A stretch of DNA of 64,000 nt, taken from NCBI RefSeq assembly GCF_003992725.1, contig NZ_RZNF01000012.1, positions 1 to 64,000 on the forward strand, read 5' to 3'. Every line of letters begins with the position of its first letter. Position 1 is the first letter of the stretch. The position numbers were made by a program, and so were the translations under genes. Below are positions 8,071-17,032 of this stretch, piece by piece. This stretch comes from Rhodomicrobium lacus. GTDB taxonomy: Bacteria > Pseudomonadota > Alphaproteobacteria > Rhizobiales > Rhodomicrobiaceae. Below the pieces are notes generated by a model. It saw nothing but the letters and a program-made list of their open reading frames with translations, was not told the DNA's origin and made no database searches.

Positions 8071-8745
8071 TGTTAACGCCGTCACAGCGGGAGGGACTAT
8101 GGGCCAGGTACTACACGGGTGCGCCACGACAACGCACGCTGTTCGAACGGAACTACAGCGATCGGAAGCTCCGATCGCGGAGCTCGCGAGGCGCTACAAC
8201 ATCAACGAGAAGACCGTGAGAAAGTGGCGCTGAAGGCGGCAAGGGCTTCCTGTTCGTCGCCGTCGACCGCACTTCGAAGCGCGTGTTCGCCCGCATCTAT
8301 CGCAAGGCGACCAAGCTCGCGGCCGCAGCCTTCCTCAAGGTGCTCGTTGCCGCCGTTCCCTACAAGGTGCACACCGTCTTGACCGACAACGGCGTTCAGT
8401 TCGTCCAGCGCGACAGGTCCGGCGACTTCGTCGCTCACGTGTTCGGCAGGGTCTGCGACGAGCAGGGCATCGAGCACCGGCTCACCAAACCCTACCATCC
8501 CTGTACGAACGGTCAGGCCGAACGCATGGTGCGAACCATCAAGGACGCGACAACTCACACCTTCCATTTAGGCTCGATCGACGATCTCCGCCGTCATGTC
8601 CGGGACTGGCTGTCGGCCTACAACTTTGCCGAGCAACTCAAGGCCTTGCGCTTCCGAACACCCTTCGAGGCTATCCGAAAGCTCAGCGAGGAAAAGCCAG
8701 ACCTCTTCATCCGAAAACCAGACCATCACACATTGGGACTGAACA
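8071..8745 (+). mobile_element. IS481-type insertion sequence, internally deleted
   Basis: The left end TGTTAACGCC (8071-8080) and the inverted right end, reading TGTTCAGTCC on the minus strand from 8745, match at 7 of 10 positions and flank the remains of an IS481 transposase. The element lies immediately after the peroxidase gene and abuts an integrase gene on its other side. It can no longer make a whole transposase. Confidence 0.65.
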
Positions 8746-8750
8746 TCTAG
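8099..8750 (+). pseudogene. IS481-family transposase with central deletion
   Basis: The first 44 codons (8099-8233) encode the start of an IS481 transposase, including the helix-turn-helix ELARRYNINEKTVRKWR, then a TGA. From 8235, in another frame, comes the C-terminal rve integrase part: LFVAVDRTSKRVFARIY, VLTDNGVQF, KPYHPCTNGQAERMVRTIKD and the ending HHTLGLNI. The middle section, with most of the region between the helix-turn-helix and the first catalytic Asp, is missing at the junction near 8231-8235. A single deletion event explains both the loss and the frame change. Confidence 0.85.
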
Positions 8751-8972
8751 AAGTCTCCTTGCTTCTGCACGCTTGTCGCGCGCCGCCGATAGAGCGATGT
8801 CGGGGTACTTCCCGATGGCGAGGGTTTTGTTCTTACCGAGATGACGATAGTTCATGCGCCATAGCTTCGAGCCGTTAGGCCGAACGAGGAGATAGAGACC
8901 GTCTGAGTCGGAAAGCTTGAAATCACGCTCTGTCGGCTTCGTGGTGCGGATTTTCAAATCGCTGAGAGCCAT
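8746..8972 (-). pseudogene. P4-type tyrosine integrase, N-terminal remnant
   Basis: On the minus strand, the ATG at 8972 starts MALSDLKIRTTKPTERDFKL, followed by SDSDGLYLLVRPNGSKLW and GKYPDIALSAARDKRAEARRLL. This is the N-terminal DUF4102 arm-binding domain of prophage or island integrases. After about 75 codons the frame enters the right end of the IS481 element. The core-binding and catalytic domains (R..HxxR..Y) are absent. This indicates a former genomic island or prophage next to the FecI-receptor cluster. Confidence 0.85.
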
Positions 8973-9235
8973 AATCGATACCTTCAATAATACCTCGACT
9001 TCGGGTGCGCTTGGACGGTACAGATGCCACGAGACAAGTCACTTTAAACGGTTGGCGAATTTCGTTGGAATTATTGGCTTTTGGGAGTAATTGGGACTGC
9101 ACGAGATCATGGCACCGTTGACCTCGGCGCAACGGGAAAATAACCCCGTTATAGACATAATTCGGTGTCACGTAGCGCATTATGGTTACCGGCAAATCGC
9201 GTTGCGGTTGCTTCAAATTGAGTGCTGGAGACGGG

Positions 9236-10522
9236 ATGGGGATGATGAAACCGAGGGTCTTGGCTGCTTTCATGGCGGCCGCCTTCATGGTCGTCGCAGG
9301 GTCTTTCGGAGCTGACGCTCAGCGCCGGGGAAGCTCGATCGACGATTGGCTTGGCTTTGACCAGTCGGACGACTCCTGGGAACAACCGATGCGAGACCGC
9401 GCCTTTCAGCGCGAATGGGAAACCCAACCCGACCGCGGCTTCCCGACTCTTGCCAAGGAAAATATCGCCACCACCAAGACCGCGATCAAGCAATATGCGG
9501 AGATCGTCGCGCGTGGCGGCTGGCCGCAGCTTCCGCCGATCGAACTTCGCACCGGCATGAGCCATCCGGCTGTGGTGCAACTCCGCACGCGCCTGCAGGT
9601 TACGGGCGATCTCGCGGCTTATGGCGGCTATCCGGAGGTCTTCGACTCTTACGTCGAACAGGCGGTGAAGCGGGCGCAGCAGCGCCACGGCATTCCGCCC
9701 ACGGGCTTCCTCGACCAGACGACGATCGACGCGCTCAACGTTCCCGCCAGCGCGCGGCTTCGCCAGCTCCAGACCAATCTTGTGCGCCTGCAAGGCCTTG
9801 TGCCGGCCACCCCGGCTGGCAAATACGTGGTGGTGAACATTCCGGCTGCCCAGATCGAGGCTGTGAACAACAATCAGGTGGTTTCCCGCCACGCAGGCGT
9901 CGTGGGCAAGCCGGACAGGCCGTCGCCGCTTCTGACCTCGGCGATCGAGGAGATAAACTTCAACAAGGAGTGGGTCGTGCCGCCCACGGTGTTGAAATAC
10001 GACCTCGTGCCGAAGGGCCGCGGTGGGCAGGATGTGCTCGCGAAGTACAAGATCGACGCCTACGCCACGCATGAAGACTATGCGAAGGGCAGGAAGCTGG
10101 ATCCGGCGCAGATCGATTGGTCGTCCGACGCGCCGCTCCGCTACTTCTATGTGCAGGCGCCCGGCGACGAGAACCCGCTCGGCTTCGCGAAGATCAATTT
10201 CGCCAGCCCACAAGGCGTCTATATGCACGACACGCCCGGCCAGAGCGTGTTCCAGAAGAGCTTCCGGGCCGACAGCTCCGGCTGCATTCGCGTGCAGAAC
10301 ATTCACCAGCTGGTGGCGTGGCTGCTTGAAGACAACGGCTGGTCGGTGCAGCAGGTGCTGCGCATGAAGCAGTCGGGCGAGCGGCTTTTCGTGCGGCTCA
10401 AGAAGCGGGTGCCGCTGTATTGGACCTATATCACGGCTTGGTCCACGCCCGATGGAACCGTGCAGTTCCGCCGCGACATTTACCGCAAGGACGGCGTGGA
10501 GGCCATCGCCTCGGCCTACTAG
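9236..10522 (+). CDS. L,D-transpeptidase, YcbB/LdtD type
   Basis: A 428-residue periplasmic enzyme that forms 3-3 cross-links in peptidoglycan or attaches proteins to it. It has a signal peptide (about 1-28 ending GADAQ), a peptidoglycan-binding-like helical segment at about 100-165 (HPAVVQLRTRLQ, VKRAQQRHGIPPTGFLDQTT), and a YkuD catalytic domain. The active site shows as MHDTPGQSVF and SSGCIRV, with the catalytic Cys in SGC. Start ATG 9236 follows GGAG by five bases; ATG 9242 or 9245 are possible alternatives. It is followed by a strong terminator, so it is probably a single-gene unit. GC-rich, ordinary codon use, unlike the mobile region before it. Confidence 0.93.
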   Translation: MGMMKPRVLAAFMAAAFMVVAGSFGADAQRRGSSIDDWLGFDQSDDSWEQPMRDRAFQREWETQPDRGFPTLAKENIATTKTAIKQYAEIVARGGWPQLPPIELRTGMSHPAVVQLRTRLQVTGDLAAYGGYPEVFDSYVEQAVKRAQQRHGIPPTGFLDQTTIDALNVPASARLRQLQTNLVRLQGLVPATPAGKYVVVNIPAAQIEAVNNNQVVSRHAGVVGKPDRPSPLLTSAIEEINFNKEWVVPPTVLKYDLVPKGRGGQDVLAKYKIDAYATHEDYAKGRKLDPAQIDWSSDAPLRYFYVQAPGDENPLGFAKINFASPQGVYMHDTPGQSVFQKSFRADSSGCIRVQNIHQLVAWLLEDNGWSVQQVLRMKQSGERLFVRLKKRVPLYWTYITAWSTPDGTVQFRRDIYRKDGVEAIASAY

Positions 10523-10563
10523 GCCCCGTTCCGATTGGTTCGCAATCGCACCTTATCCGATCA

Positions 10564-10593
10564 AACGCCGGGCACCCGCCCGGCGTTTTTTTT
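10564..10593 (+). terminator. Rho-independent terminator after the L,D-transpeptidase
   Basis: AACGCCGGGC and GCCCGGCGTT form a stem with a short CACC-type loop, followed by a run of eight T. It is 41 bp after the transpeptidase stop. Confidence 0.92.
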
Positions 10594-10823
10594 GTGTCCG
10601 CTTGCGAACTGCGGCTGCCCGGCGCCGATCAGACGAGCCGATCAAGGCCCCGCTTCAAGGCGATATATCGGGTGGCCATTTTTGCGCCGGCAGGGCACAA
10701 GATCGCGTCTCGCGGGTATCACCGTCTGCGGCCAGCGCGAACAAACCCCATTGCATCCGCGCTCGAACCAGGTCCTTGCGAACGCTGTCTGCCGTGCGGT
10801 TCGAGCGCGCCCAGGAGAAGCAC

Positions 10824-11795
10824 ATGGATTCGCTCCCAGCGTCGACATCGCGCGATTGGCCCGACATCCCCTATGCCGCATGGAAAGACACCGCCGCTAC
10901 GCTCCAGCTTTGGATGCAGATCGTGGGCAAGGTTCGACTTGCGCTCACGCCATGGCTCAACCATTCATGGCACGTCCCGCTTTACGTGACGTCACGCGGC
11001 CTCGACACCTCGCCAATTCCTTACGGCGCACGAACCTTCGAGATCGCCTTCGACTTTCAGGACAACGTCCTGACAATCACGACGAGCGAGGGCAGTCGCC
11101 GCGAACTGAAGCTCGAACCGCAAACTGTCGCCGACTTTCAGGCCCGGCTCATGGAAACGCTGGGCAGCCTCGATATCGCGGTGAACATCTACGAGATACC
11201 GTCCGAAATTCCGGACGCGATCCCCTTTCGCGAGGACACTATCCATCGCGACTACGACCGGGACGCCGCCCACCGCTTCTGGCGCGCGCTTGCACAGGTC
11301 GACCGCGTCTTGAAGCTGTTTCGAACGGGCTTTATCGGCAAGTGCAGCCCCGTACACTTCTTCTGGGGCAGCTTCGACCTCGCGGTGACGCGCTTTTCAG
11401 GAAGGCGCGCGCCGCTGCATCCGGGCGGTGTGCCGGGAGTCTCCGATGATGTGACGCGCGAAGCCTATTCGCATGAAGTGTCGAGCGCGGGTTTCTGGCC
11501 AGGCGGCAACGGTATCGACTATCCCGCCTTCTACTCCTACGCTTTCCCCACGCCGGACGACTTCAAGCGTCGCCCGGTGGAGCCGGATGCGGCGTTTTTC
11601 AGCGATGCGCTTGGCGAGTTTCTGCTGCCTTACGACGCGGTGAGGACTGCCGCCGATCCCGACTCGCGGCTCATCGCGTTTCTTCAGAGCACATACGACG
11701 CAGCCGCAACGACCGCCAGATGGGATCGCGAGGCGCTCGAATGTCCGCTGGGGCGGCCGGGCATCCCGAGGCCGCTCGACGGGCGGGGGCCATAG
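10824..11795 (+). CDS. DUF5996 family protein
   Basis: A 323-residue protein of unknown function matching DUF5996 in layout: WPDIPYAAWKDTAATLQLWMQIVGKVR at the start (residues 11-37), WHVPLYVTSRGL, TFEIAFDFQDN, GKCSPVHFFWGSFDLAVTRFSGR in the middle and YDAVRTAADPDSRLIAFLQSTY near the end. No signal peptide or membrane helix, so it should be cytoplasmic. The ATG at 10824 follows AGGAGAAGC. It stands alone between the transpeptidase terminator and a small secreted-protein gene. The family has no known reaction. Confidence 0.85.
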   Translation: MDSLPASTSRDWPDIPYAAWKDTAATLQLWMQIVGKVRLALTPWLNHSWHVPLYVTSRGLDTSPIPYGARTFEIAFDFQDNVLTITTSEGSRRELKLEPQTVADFQARLMETLGSLDIAVNIYEIPSEIPDAIPFREDTIHRDYDRDAAHRFWRALAQVDRVLKLFRTGFIGKCSPVHFFWGSFDLAVTRFSGRRAPLHPGGVPGVSDDVTREAYSHEVSSAGFWPGGNGIDYPAFYSYAFPTPDDFKRRPVEPDAAFFSDALGEFLLPYDAVRTAADPDSRLIAFLQSTYDAAATTARWDREALECPLGRPGIPRPLDGRGP

Positions 11796-12062
11796 AAGCC
11801 GTGATCGGCGTGCGAGCACGCTGTCCCAGCGGCAATAAAGCGGCTTGTAAGCGCGCCGTCCGCTGCCCGTTTCGGTATTTCACGCACCGATAATCGTTAA
11901 AATGGAGCGCGTCCCGACAGACCTTCCTCAACGTCGCACGCCTAGCATCGCTCCCAGCACGAGGCGAAACCTGCGTGGCTCGACGCTCATCGAGCTGAGA
12001 AGAATGGGAAACGCGTTGAGGCGTCGCCGAGCATCGGTTTTGGATCTGCGATGGAGGACGAC

Positions 12063-12362
12063 ATGGACCGGAAAAACGTGAAAGCTTTTGGACTTGGGTT
12101 AGCCACGGGTTTGGCGATAGCGGCGCTTGCTGGCGGCGTGGCAGCGCAGGAACGAGGCCGCATCAACGACGGTCAACCGCTGCAGATCGAACGCGAGCCT
12201 AACGGGCTTGTCGAACCCAACCCGGAAAAAGGCGGCGTGATCGATGTCGACGAACTTCTCGGAGTCGAGCCCCAGAGAAGAGCGAAGGAAGATGCGGAGC
12301 AGGAAAAAAGATCCGCCAACCAGCATTCCCGGCACAAGGAAAAGGGGCCCGAGGGCCGTTAG
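12063..12362 (+). CDS. Small exported protein with PLQ-x-ER-x-PN motif
   Basis: A 99-residue protein with a clear signal peptide (GLGLATGLAIAALAGGVAAQ, cut about residue 25). The mature part is hydrophilic and charged: PLQIEREPNGLVEPNPEK, VIDVDELLG, then a basic, Lys/Arg/Glu-rich tail. Start 12063 is preferred over 12051 because GGAGGACGAC sits at the right distance before it. The motif PLQIEREPNGL recurs as PLQVERTPNRL in the small exported protein at 13465-13782, so the two appear related. No family is recognised. Two standalone copies 1.1 kb apart suggest a small local family of periplasmic proteins. Confidence 0.7.
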   Translation: MDRKNVKAFGLGLATGLAIAALAGGVAAQERGRINDGQPLQIEREPNGLVEPNPEKGGVIDVDELLGVEPQRRAKEDAEQEKRSANQHSRHKEKGPEGR

Positions 12363-12450
12363 GATGAAGCTTTCGCAAGAATAGCTCGCCCTAACACCCC
12401 CTGAGTACGGCCCGATTCGAAAATGGCCGGCGTCTGACCGATCGGAAGCG

Positions 12451-12828
12451 TCAGCGCGCGGGGGCGAACACCCTGGAAGCCTTGATGCGCTTTGCCAGAA
12501 TCTCGGCAAAACCAAGCACCGCGAGGCCCGACACGATATGCGCGATGTGAACGAGCTTCACCGTCTCGATGTCGGCGATGCCCTGCTGGTAGATCCCGAT
12601 TGCCGGCGTCGCAGCCGCGACGATTGCTGCGAGGATTGCCACGAAAGTGGCACGCGAGAAGCCCTGAATTGCGAGCAGAACCAGCGCCAGCGCCGCAAGG
12701 CCGCCAGCTGCTTTGTGAACGAGAAGCGGAACGCCCTCCACGGGCAGGTATTTGCCGAAGAATGCCGCCCCAAGGCCGAGCGCGATGAGGCCGCCAAGGC
12801 GGACCAGAATGATGAGAACAGTTGTCAT
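12451..12828 (-). CDS. Small four-helix membrane protein
   Basis: A 125-residue, almost fully hydrophobic protein with four likely membrane helices: TVLIILVRLGGLIALGLGAAF, LVHKAAGGLAALALVLLAIQ, ATFVAILAAIVAAATPAIGIY and LVHIAHIVSGLAVLGFAEIL. The much longer open frame upstream of 12828 is an artefact; ATG 12828 is preceded by GAGGGAAGTGAC, a good ribosome site, and the hydrophobic part starts there. No known domain is recognised. It sits tail-to-tail with the small exported protein gene at 12063. Confidence 0.75.
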   Translation of the reverse strand: MTTVLIILVRLGGLIALGLGAAFFGKYLPVEGVPLLVHKAAGGLAALALVLLAIQGFSRATFVAILAAIVAAATPAIGIYQQGIADIETVKLVHIAHIVSGLAVLGFAEILAKRIKASRVFAPAR

Positions 12829-13464
12829 GTCACTTCCCTCGAAAGAGCACGCCGCATGGATGCGACGGGTCGCGAATGCTGCCTCGACGATTAGGCGCAA
12901 ATCATGGCGAAGACGAGCGGCAGCGGGGTCGCATCCGGTAGCGGCAGGCGCCCCTAGAACAGCATCGCTGCCCCCAACGCCGTATGTTCGCGCATCTATT
13001 GGCGCCCCACTCGCCGCTCGCTTAAGGGGCGCTCCCAGCGGCGGACTGACAGCGACGCTTCTGAGTCTCTGAATCGAATCGGTCCAATTCGCTGTTCCGG
13101 CCTTTTCGGGCGAAGCACAGATCGGCTTCGCCACGCGATGGGGATGCCCCTGAGTGTTATCCGGGCAACCATTCTCGTAGTACCGAACAAGCGGACGTCG
13201 AAGAACAGGGCACCGGTTGCCGCTCCCTAAAATTGGTTCGGAAATCGAAGTCATCCTGAAAGCCGCGAAAGGCAAGCTAGGACAAGTAACTCACAGGTCG
13301 AACGCCATTAACCCCGAACGGTATGCCCCCCCTGGGGATGGCCCACTGAAAGGGGCTTTCGGTTAGCTGCCAGTTTCCCTACCGGTGAGTGTCGACGTAG
13401 CCCCTCTCCCGACGCCGCCCCGCAGCAGGGCTGGCGGTCGCAACGAATAGCGCTGGGAATCGAG
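12829..13464. other. Intergenic stretch with no supported gene
   Basis: 636 bp between two divergent small genes. Open frames exist on both strands, but they lack ribosome sites and recognisable protein sequence and overlap each other. It must contain the promoters for both neighbours; no clear element was seen. Confidence 0.5.
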
Positions 13465-13782
13465 ATGGAAAACAGCCTGAAGCGGCGTAACTCCCATGTG
13501 GCGGCGATTTCCCTGGCCGTGATGTTCGGTTTCGCGGTCTGCGGACCGGCGCAACATGCTGTCGCCCAGAGCCCCGACAGCCGCATTGGCGGAGGCGCGC
13601 CGATCGCGGTCGAGCCACCGCCGGACGTCCGCGGGCCGCTTCCCAGCAATCCGGCTCCACCGCTGCAGGTCGAGCGCACACCAAACCGGCTTGGTGCTCC
13701 GCCGAGCGCCGCCGAACCGCCCCGTGCGGGTGTGTTGGCGAAGCGCACGCCCCGCTCGCAAAGAAACCGGGTGCGACGATAG
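13465..13782 (+). CDS. Small proline-rich exported protein
   Basis: A 105-residue protein with a signal peptide (HVAAISLAVMFGFAVCGPAQ, cleavage near HAVAQ about residue 35) and a Pro/Arg-rich mature part. The motif PLQVERTPNRLGAPPS parallels PLQIEREPNGLVEPNP of the protein at 12063-12362. The antisense frames are longer but have no recognisable protein character, while this frame has the classic export signal. The ribosome site is weak (GGGAATCGAG). Function unknown; likely periplasmic and unstructured. Confidence 0.6.
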   Translation: MENSLKRRNSHVAAISLAVMFGFAVCGPAQHAVAQSPDSRIGGGAPIAVEPPPDVRGPLPSNPAPPLQVERTPNRLGAPPSAAEPPRAGVLAKRTPRSQRNRVRR

Positions 13783-13872
13783 CCGCTGAAAAATACTGAA
13801 AAATGAGCGGAGTCGATTCAGAGCGCGCCAGATGGACTCGCCCTCTTCCTAGACCCGCCTGAGAAACCTTCG

Positions 13873-15120
13873 CTATCGGATCGATGCAATCGTCGGGCGT
13901 GGCTTCGGCGCATTTCCGGGCAATGGCACCGACGCCAGCCACGGGCTTGCCGACCGAGCCTTGTCGTAGCCGTAACGGAACAGTGTCTGCATGTAGGGCG
14001 CGTTGAAGCCGGGCTGAAGGCCGGGATTGGCCTTGAGCAGATCGTCGAACCCCTGGTCGATGAATGTCAGGTGAAAGCGTCCCGGCCCCACATAGGTACT
14101 TGCGGCGTACAGCGTACCCTTGGCGCTTGCCTTGATGAGGGTGGAAAACGCGCGGGGCACCTCCGACAGTATGCCGGATTCCACCACCTCGAACTCGGGC
14201 GACAGGCGGTTGTTGATGATCACCCACAATTGGGCGGGCGCGCCCTTCGGGGTTGAAATCCCCCTGCCTGTCGCGAACACCACATCCGGCAGGATGAAGA
14301 CCTGCGTTGTGGCGCCGCCGTCGATATGCATTTCGCGGAAGCGGCGGCCGTTTGCCTGAACCTCGATATAAGTCGGGCCGAAAATGCCCGGTATGCTTGC
14401 GGAGGCGACGAGCACATCGCGGAACAGATCGCGGTACTGCGGACCTGCGGCGGCGATGGCGCCCATGTCCCAGACGACACCGCGCTGCGCATCGAGATTG
14501 GTCGTCACGACGAAAAGACGTCGCCCTTTCGCATGTTCGGCGGCGACGGCTCGGAGAAGATTATAATCGACGAAGGCATCCACGAGTTCGACGAGAGACT
14601 GGCGGCGAACTTCGGCTGTACCCAGCAGCGAGAACACGCCGCCGAGATCGCCCAGAAACTGCGCGGCGGTGCCCGCGAAAGCCTCCTGAAGCCGCGCGTC
14701 GTAGGCAGGGCCCAGAAACGCCAGCGGGGCGATGAGCGCGCCCGCGCTGACGCCCGTCACGATTGCGAATTTCGGTCGCGTCCCCGTCGCCGTCCAGCCA
14801 TTGATGACGCCTGCACCGTAAGCGCCGTCATAGGCGCCGCCGGAAAGGGCGAGCACGTCGAAGCTTCCCGTCGCTGAAATGGCTCCCGACAGGGCGGTGC
14901 CGCGCACGAACTCGCGAAGTTCCGCGTCGCTGCCGTCCACCCAGAAGCGCGCGTGCGGAATGCCGGGAATCTCGGCGATGGCCTGTTCCTGCGCCGTGAA
15001 AGGCTCACGCGGGAGATAAGCACAGGCGGCGAGGAGAAACGCGGCCACGATGAGCGCGAATGACTGCCGCGCCGCGACCGCAAGGCGACCTCGGCGGTGC
15101 GCATCCCGATTAAAGCCCAT
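13873..15120 (-). CDS. Patatin-like phospholipase, lipoprotein
   Basis: A 415-residue acyl hydrolase. The N-terminus is a lipoprotein signal with lipobox LLAAC (Cys 33), so it should be membrane-anchored in the periplasm. Patatin motifs follow: the oxyanion loop SGGAYDGAYG (about 93-102), the nucleophile elbow GVSAG (Ser 125) and the catalytic Asp in HIDGG. It would hydrolyse phospholipid or other acyl esters. The open frame extends to 15276, but ATG 15120 is supported by AGGGAAGCGGA and by the signal peptide. Monocistronic as far as visible. Confidence 0.9.
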   Translation of the reverse strand: MGFNRDAHRRGRLAVAARQSFALIVAAFLLAACAYLPREPFTAQEQAIAEIPGIPHARFWVDGSDAELREFVRGTALSGAISATGSFDVLALSGGAYDGAYGAGVINGWTATGTRPKFAIVTGVSAGALIAPLAFLGPAYDARLQEAFAGTAAQFLGDLGGVFSLLGTAEVRRQSLVELVDAFVDYNLLRAVAAEHAKGRRLFVVTTNLDAQRGVVWDMGAIAAAGPQYRDLFRDVLVASASIPGIFGPTYIEVQANGRRFREMHIDGGATTQVFILPDVVFATGRGISTPKGAPAQLWVIINNRLSPEFEVVESGILSEVPRAFSTLIKASAKGTLYAASTYVGPGRFHLTFIDQGFDDLLKANPGLQPGFNAPYMQTLFRYGYDKARSASPWLASVPLPGNAPKPRPTIASIR

Positions 15121-15326
15121 TCCGCTTCCCTCTTGCACATCGCACATTCGAGAAAGTTTTTCCACGCGCTGTCCCGAACCGTCAACAAGGCAGGCGCCGT
15201 TTCCTCGGATTTCGCCGCCACCGTTGCCCGCATGCAACCATTGCGGGTTGATCACACCTCTGTGTGCAACCGCCAAGGGCCGACTTCAGCCTCGATCACG
15301 TCCTTGCGTCAGATCGCGTGCGATTT

Positions 15327-16388
15327 CTACGCAGACCGGTCGAGCGGAACATCGCCTGTCGAAAGGGGCGCGAAGAAGCTTTCCACGAGGGGCGCGGCAA
15401 CCTCGCCGATGGACGCATGGGCCCACTTCGGCGAGCGATCCTTGTCGATGACCGCGGCGCGAACTCCCTCCGCGAAATCGGCATGGCGGATGAGCCGCGT
15501 CGCAACCCGGTATTCCAGAGACAAGGCGTCCTTGAGACTCGAAAAGGTGGCGGCGCGGCGGTGCAACTCGAAGGTCAGATGCAGCGAAAGCGGCGAGCGC
15601 GCCGACAGCGTGGCGAGCGTCGCGCGGGCGAAGTCCCGCCATCGTCCGTCCTCGCGCTCAAGCCCCCGGAACAGCCCTTCAAGCGAAGGCGCGGCGAACA
15701 GGCGGTCGATCGGCTCGCGCAAAGCGTCGAGCGCGCTTTCGCCCGCTGGTTCGTGCAAGGCGCTGAGCACGGTGCCGATGGTCTGCCCTTCGATCATGGC
15801 CGCCCGGATCGCGGGGAACCGCTCGCGAGGAATGCAATGCGTCACGAGTCCGAGCGCGTAAGCGTCGGCGCGATTCAGCACGGCGCCCGTCAGCGCGAGA
15901 TAAAGGCCGGTCTTGCCGGGCAGACGCGGCATGAACCACGATCCGCCGATATCGGGCACAAAGCCAATGCCGGTTTCGGGCATCGCGAAGCGGATGTTTT
16001 CGCCCGCTACGCGATGGCTGCCGTAGAGGCTCACGCCAACGCCGCCGCCCATCACCGGGCCGTCGATCAGCGCGACATGCGGCTTCGGAAAGCATGCCAG
16101 CGACCAGTTGTACCGATACTCCGCCGCATAGAAGCGGTTCGCCTCTTCGGGGGCGCTCGCCGCCATATCGCGGATGGCGCGGATATCGCCCCCGGCGCAG
16201 AACGCCTTGCCCTCGGCTTCGAGCACCATGCCGTAGATATGCGGATTGGCTGCGCAGGCGTTAAGAAAGGTGTCGAGCCGTTCGATCATTGCCGGGGTCA
16301 AAGCGTTCAACGCCTTGGGGCGATTGAGGCGGGCAAGCCCCGCCCTGCCCTCTACCACGCAGGCGACTCCCTGTTCCAAATCCAGCAT
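15327..16388 (-). CDS. 3-hydroxyisobutyryl-CoA hydrolase (crotonase fold)
   Basis: A 353-residue enoyl-CoA hydratase/isomerase superfamily protein with the longer HIBCH form. Conserved blocks are LNRPKALNALTPAMI, FCAGGDIRAI, GPVMGGGVGVSLYG and the HIBCH-type PETGIGFVPDIGGSWFMPRL, with the catalytic Glu in that block. In valine breakdown it releases 3-hydroxyisobutyrate from its CoA ester. Other branched-chain genes are not adjacent. Start ATG 16388 is chosen from the family N-terminus; the frame continues upstream without support. The downstream end is 206 bp from the patatin gene's start, so the two are probably transcribed separately. Confidence 0.9.
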   Translation of the reverse strand: MLDLEQGVACVVEGRAGLARLNRPKALNALTPAMIERLDTFLNACAANPHIYGMVLEAEGKAFCAGGDIRAIRDMAASAPEEANRFYAAEYRYNWSLACFPKPHVALIDGPVMGGGVGVSLYGSHRVAGENIRFAMPETGIGFVPDIGGSWFMPRLPGKTGLYLALTGAVLNRADAYALGLVTHCIPRERFPAIRAAMIEGQTIGTVLSALHEPAGESALDALREPIDRLFAAPSLEGLFRGLEREDGRWRDFARATLATLSARSPLSLHLTFELHRRAATFSSLKDALSLEYRVATRLIRHADFAEGVRAAVIDKDRSPKWAHASIGEVAAPLVESFFAPLSTGDVPLDRSA

Positions 16389-16423
16389 GTCGGCTCCATT
16401 TTCGGTCGTGCCCCAAGGCCAGA

Positions 16424-17032
16424 CTACGGCGCAAGGGCGCGGACAAACAGCCACTCGGCGTGTGCGCGCGAGGTTCGCGCCTCCTCGATCGTCCAGGCCG
16501 CAAAACCGGCATCGGCGAGAAGCGGCTCCAGGGTTTGCCGCTCCCAATAGCAGAAGAACCGCGGCGCGCCGATTTTCTCGCTGGACCAGGCTTCCCCTTG
16601 GCCCTTTTTCAGACTGAAGGCTAAACGCCCGCCAGCCTTTATGGAACGTATCAGTTTTTTCAGGATGAATTCGAACTCGTCTCTCTCGAAATGCAGCAGA
16701 ACCGCATTCGCGAAAATGAGGTCGTAACGCTCGCCTAACTCGTCGGTCAGCACATTGAAGCGCCGGGCGTTGAGCCCCCTGGCCTGCAATTCCGTGACAA
16801 ACCCGGCGACGGCGTCGGTGCAATCGACCTCGAAGCCCCTCGACGCGATGTAGGCGGCGTCGCGTCCGAAGGCGCTCCCCAATTCGAGAATGCGCGCTGT
16901 GGCCGGGAGCCCCGAGAGGGCGGCGTCGATCCAGTCTTTCGCCTCGCCGCTTACCGTCTGCGCCGTGCCCTCGATATAGTCGCGCACGCGCCCGCCATAT
17001 GACTGCAAGGTCTCATCATTCGAACCGCTCAT
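16424..17032 (-). CDS. Class I SAM-dependent methyltransferase
   Basis: A 202-residue protein with a Rossmann-type methyltransferase fold: motif I ILELGSAFGRDAAYIASRG (about 48-66), the acidic end of strand 2 VDCTDAV, and YDLIFANAVLLHF (motif IV/post-I). The substrate is unknown; the size and the AVLLHF pattern fit small-molecule methyltransferases. Its ATG overlaps the stop of the upstream gene by four bases (ATGA at 17029-17032), indicating translational coupling. The two therefore probably act together. Confidence 0.85.
   Translation of the reverse strand: MSGSNDETLQSYGGRVRDYIEGTAQTVSGEAKDWIDAALSGLPATARILELGSAFGRDAAYIASRGFEVDCTDAVAGFVTELQARGLNARRFNVLTDELGERYDLIFANAVLLHFERDEFEFILKKLIRSIKAGGRLAFSLKKGQGEAWSSEKIGAPRFFCYWERQTLEPLLADAGFAAWTIEEARTSRAHAEWLFVRALAP

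Noticed and set aside
13379-14227. 282-codon minus-strand frame around the small proline-rich gene
   Set aside because: Low-complexity Arg/Pro/Gly sequence with no start signal; it also overlaps the patatin gene in another frame.
15264-16550. 428-codon plus-strand frame
   Set aside because: Antisense to the 3-hydroxyisobutyryl-CoA hydrolase gene, whose active-site motifs are clear.
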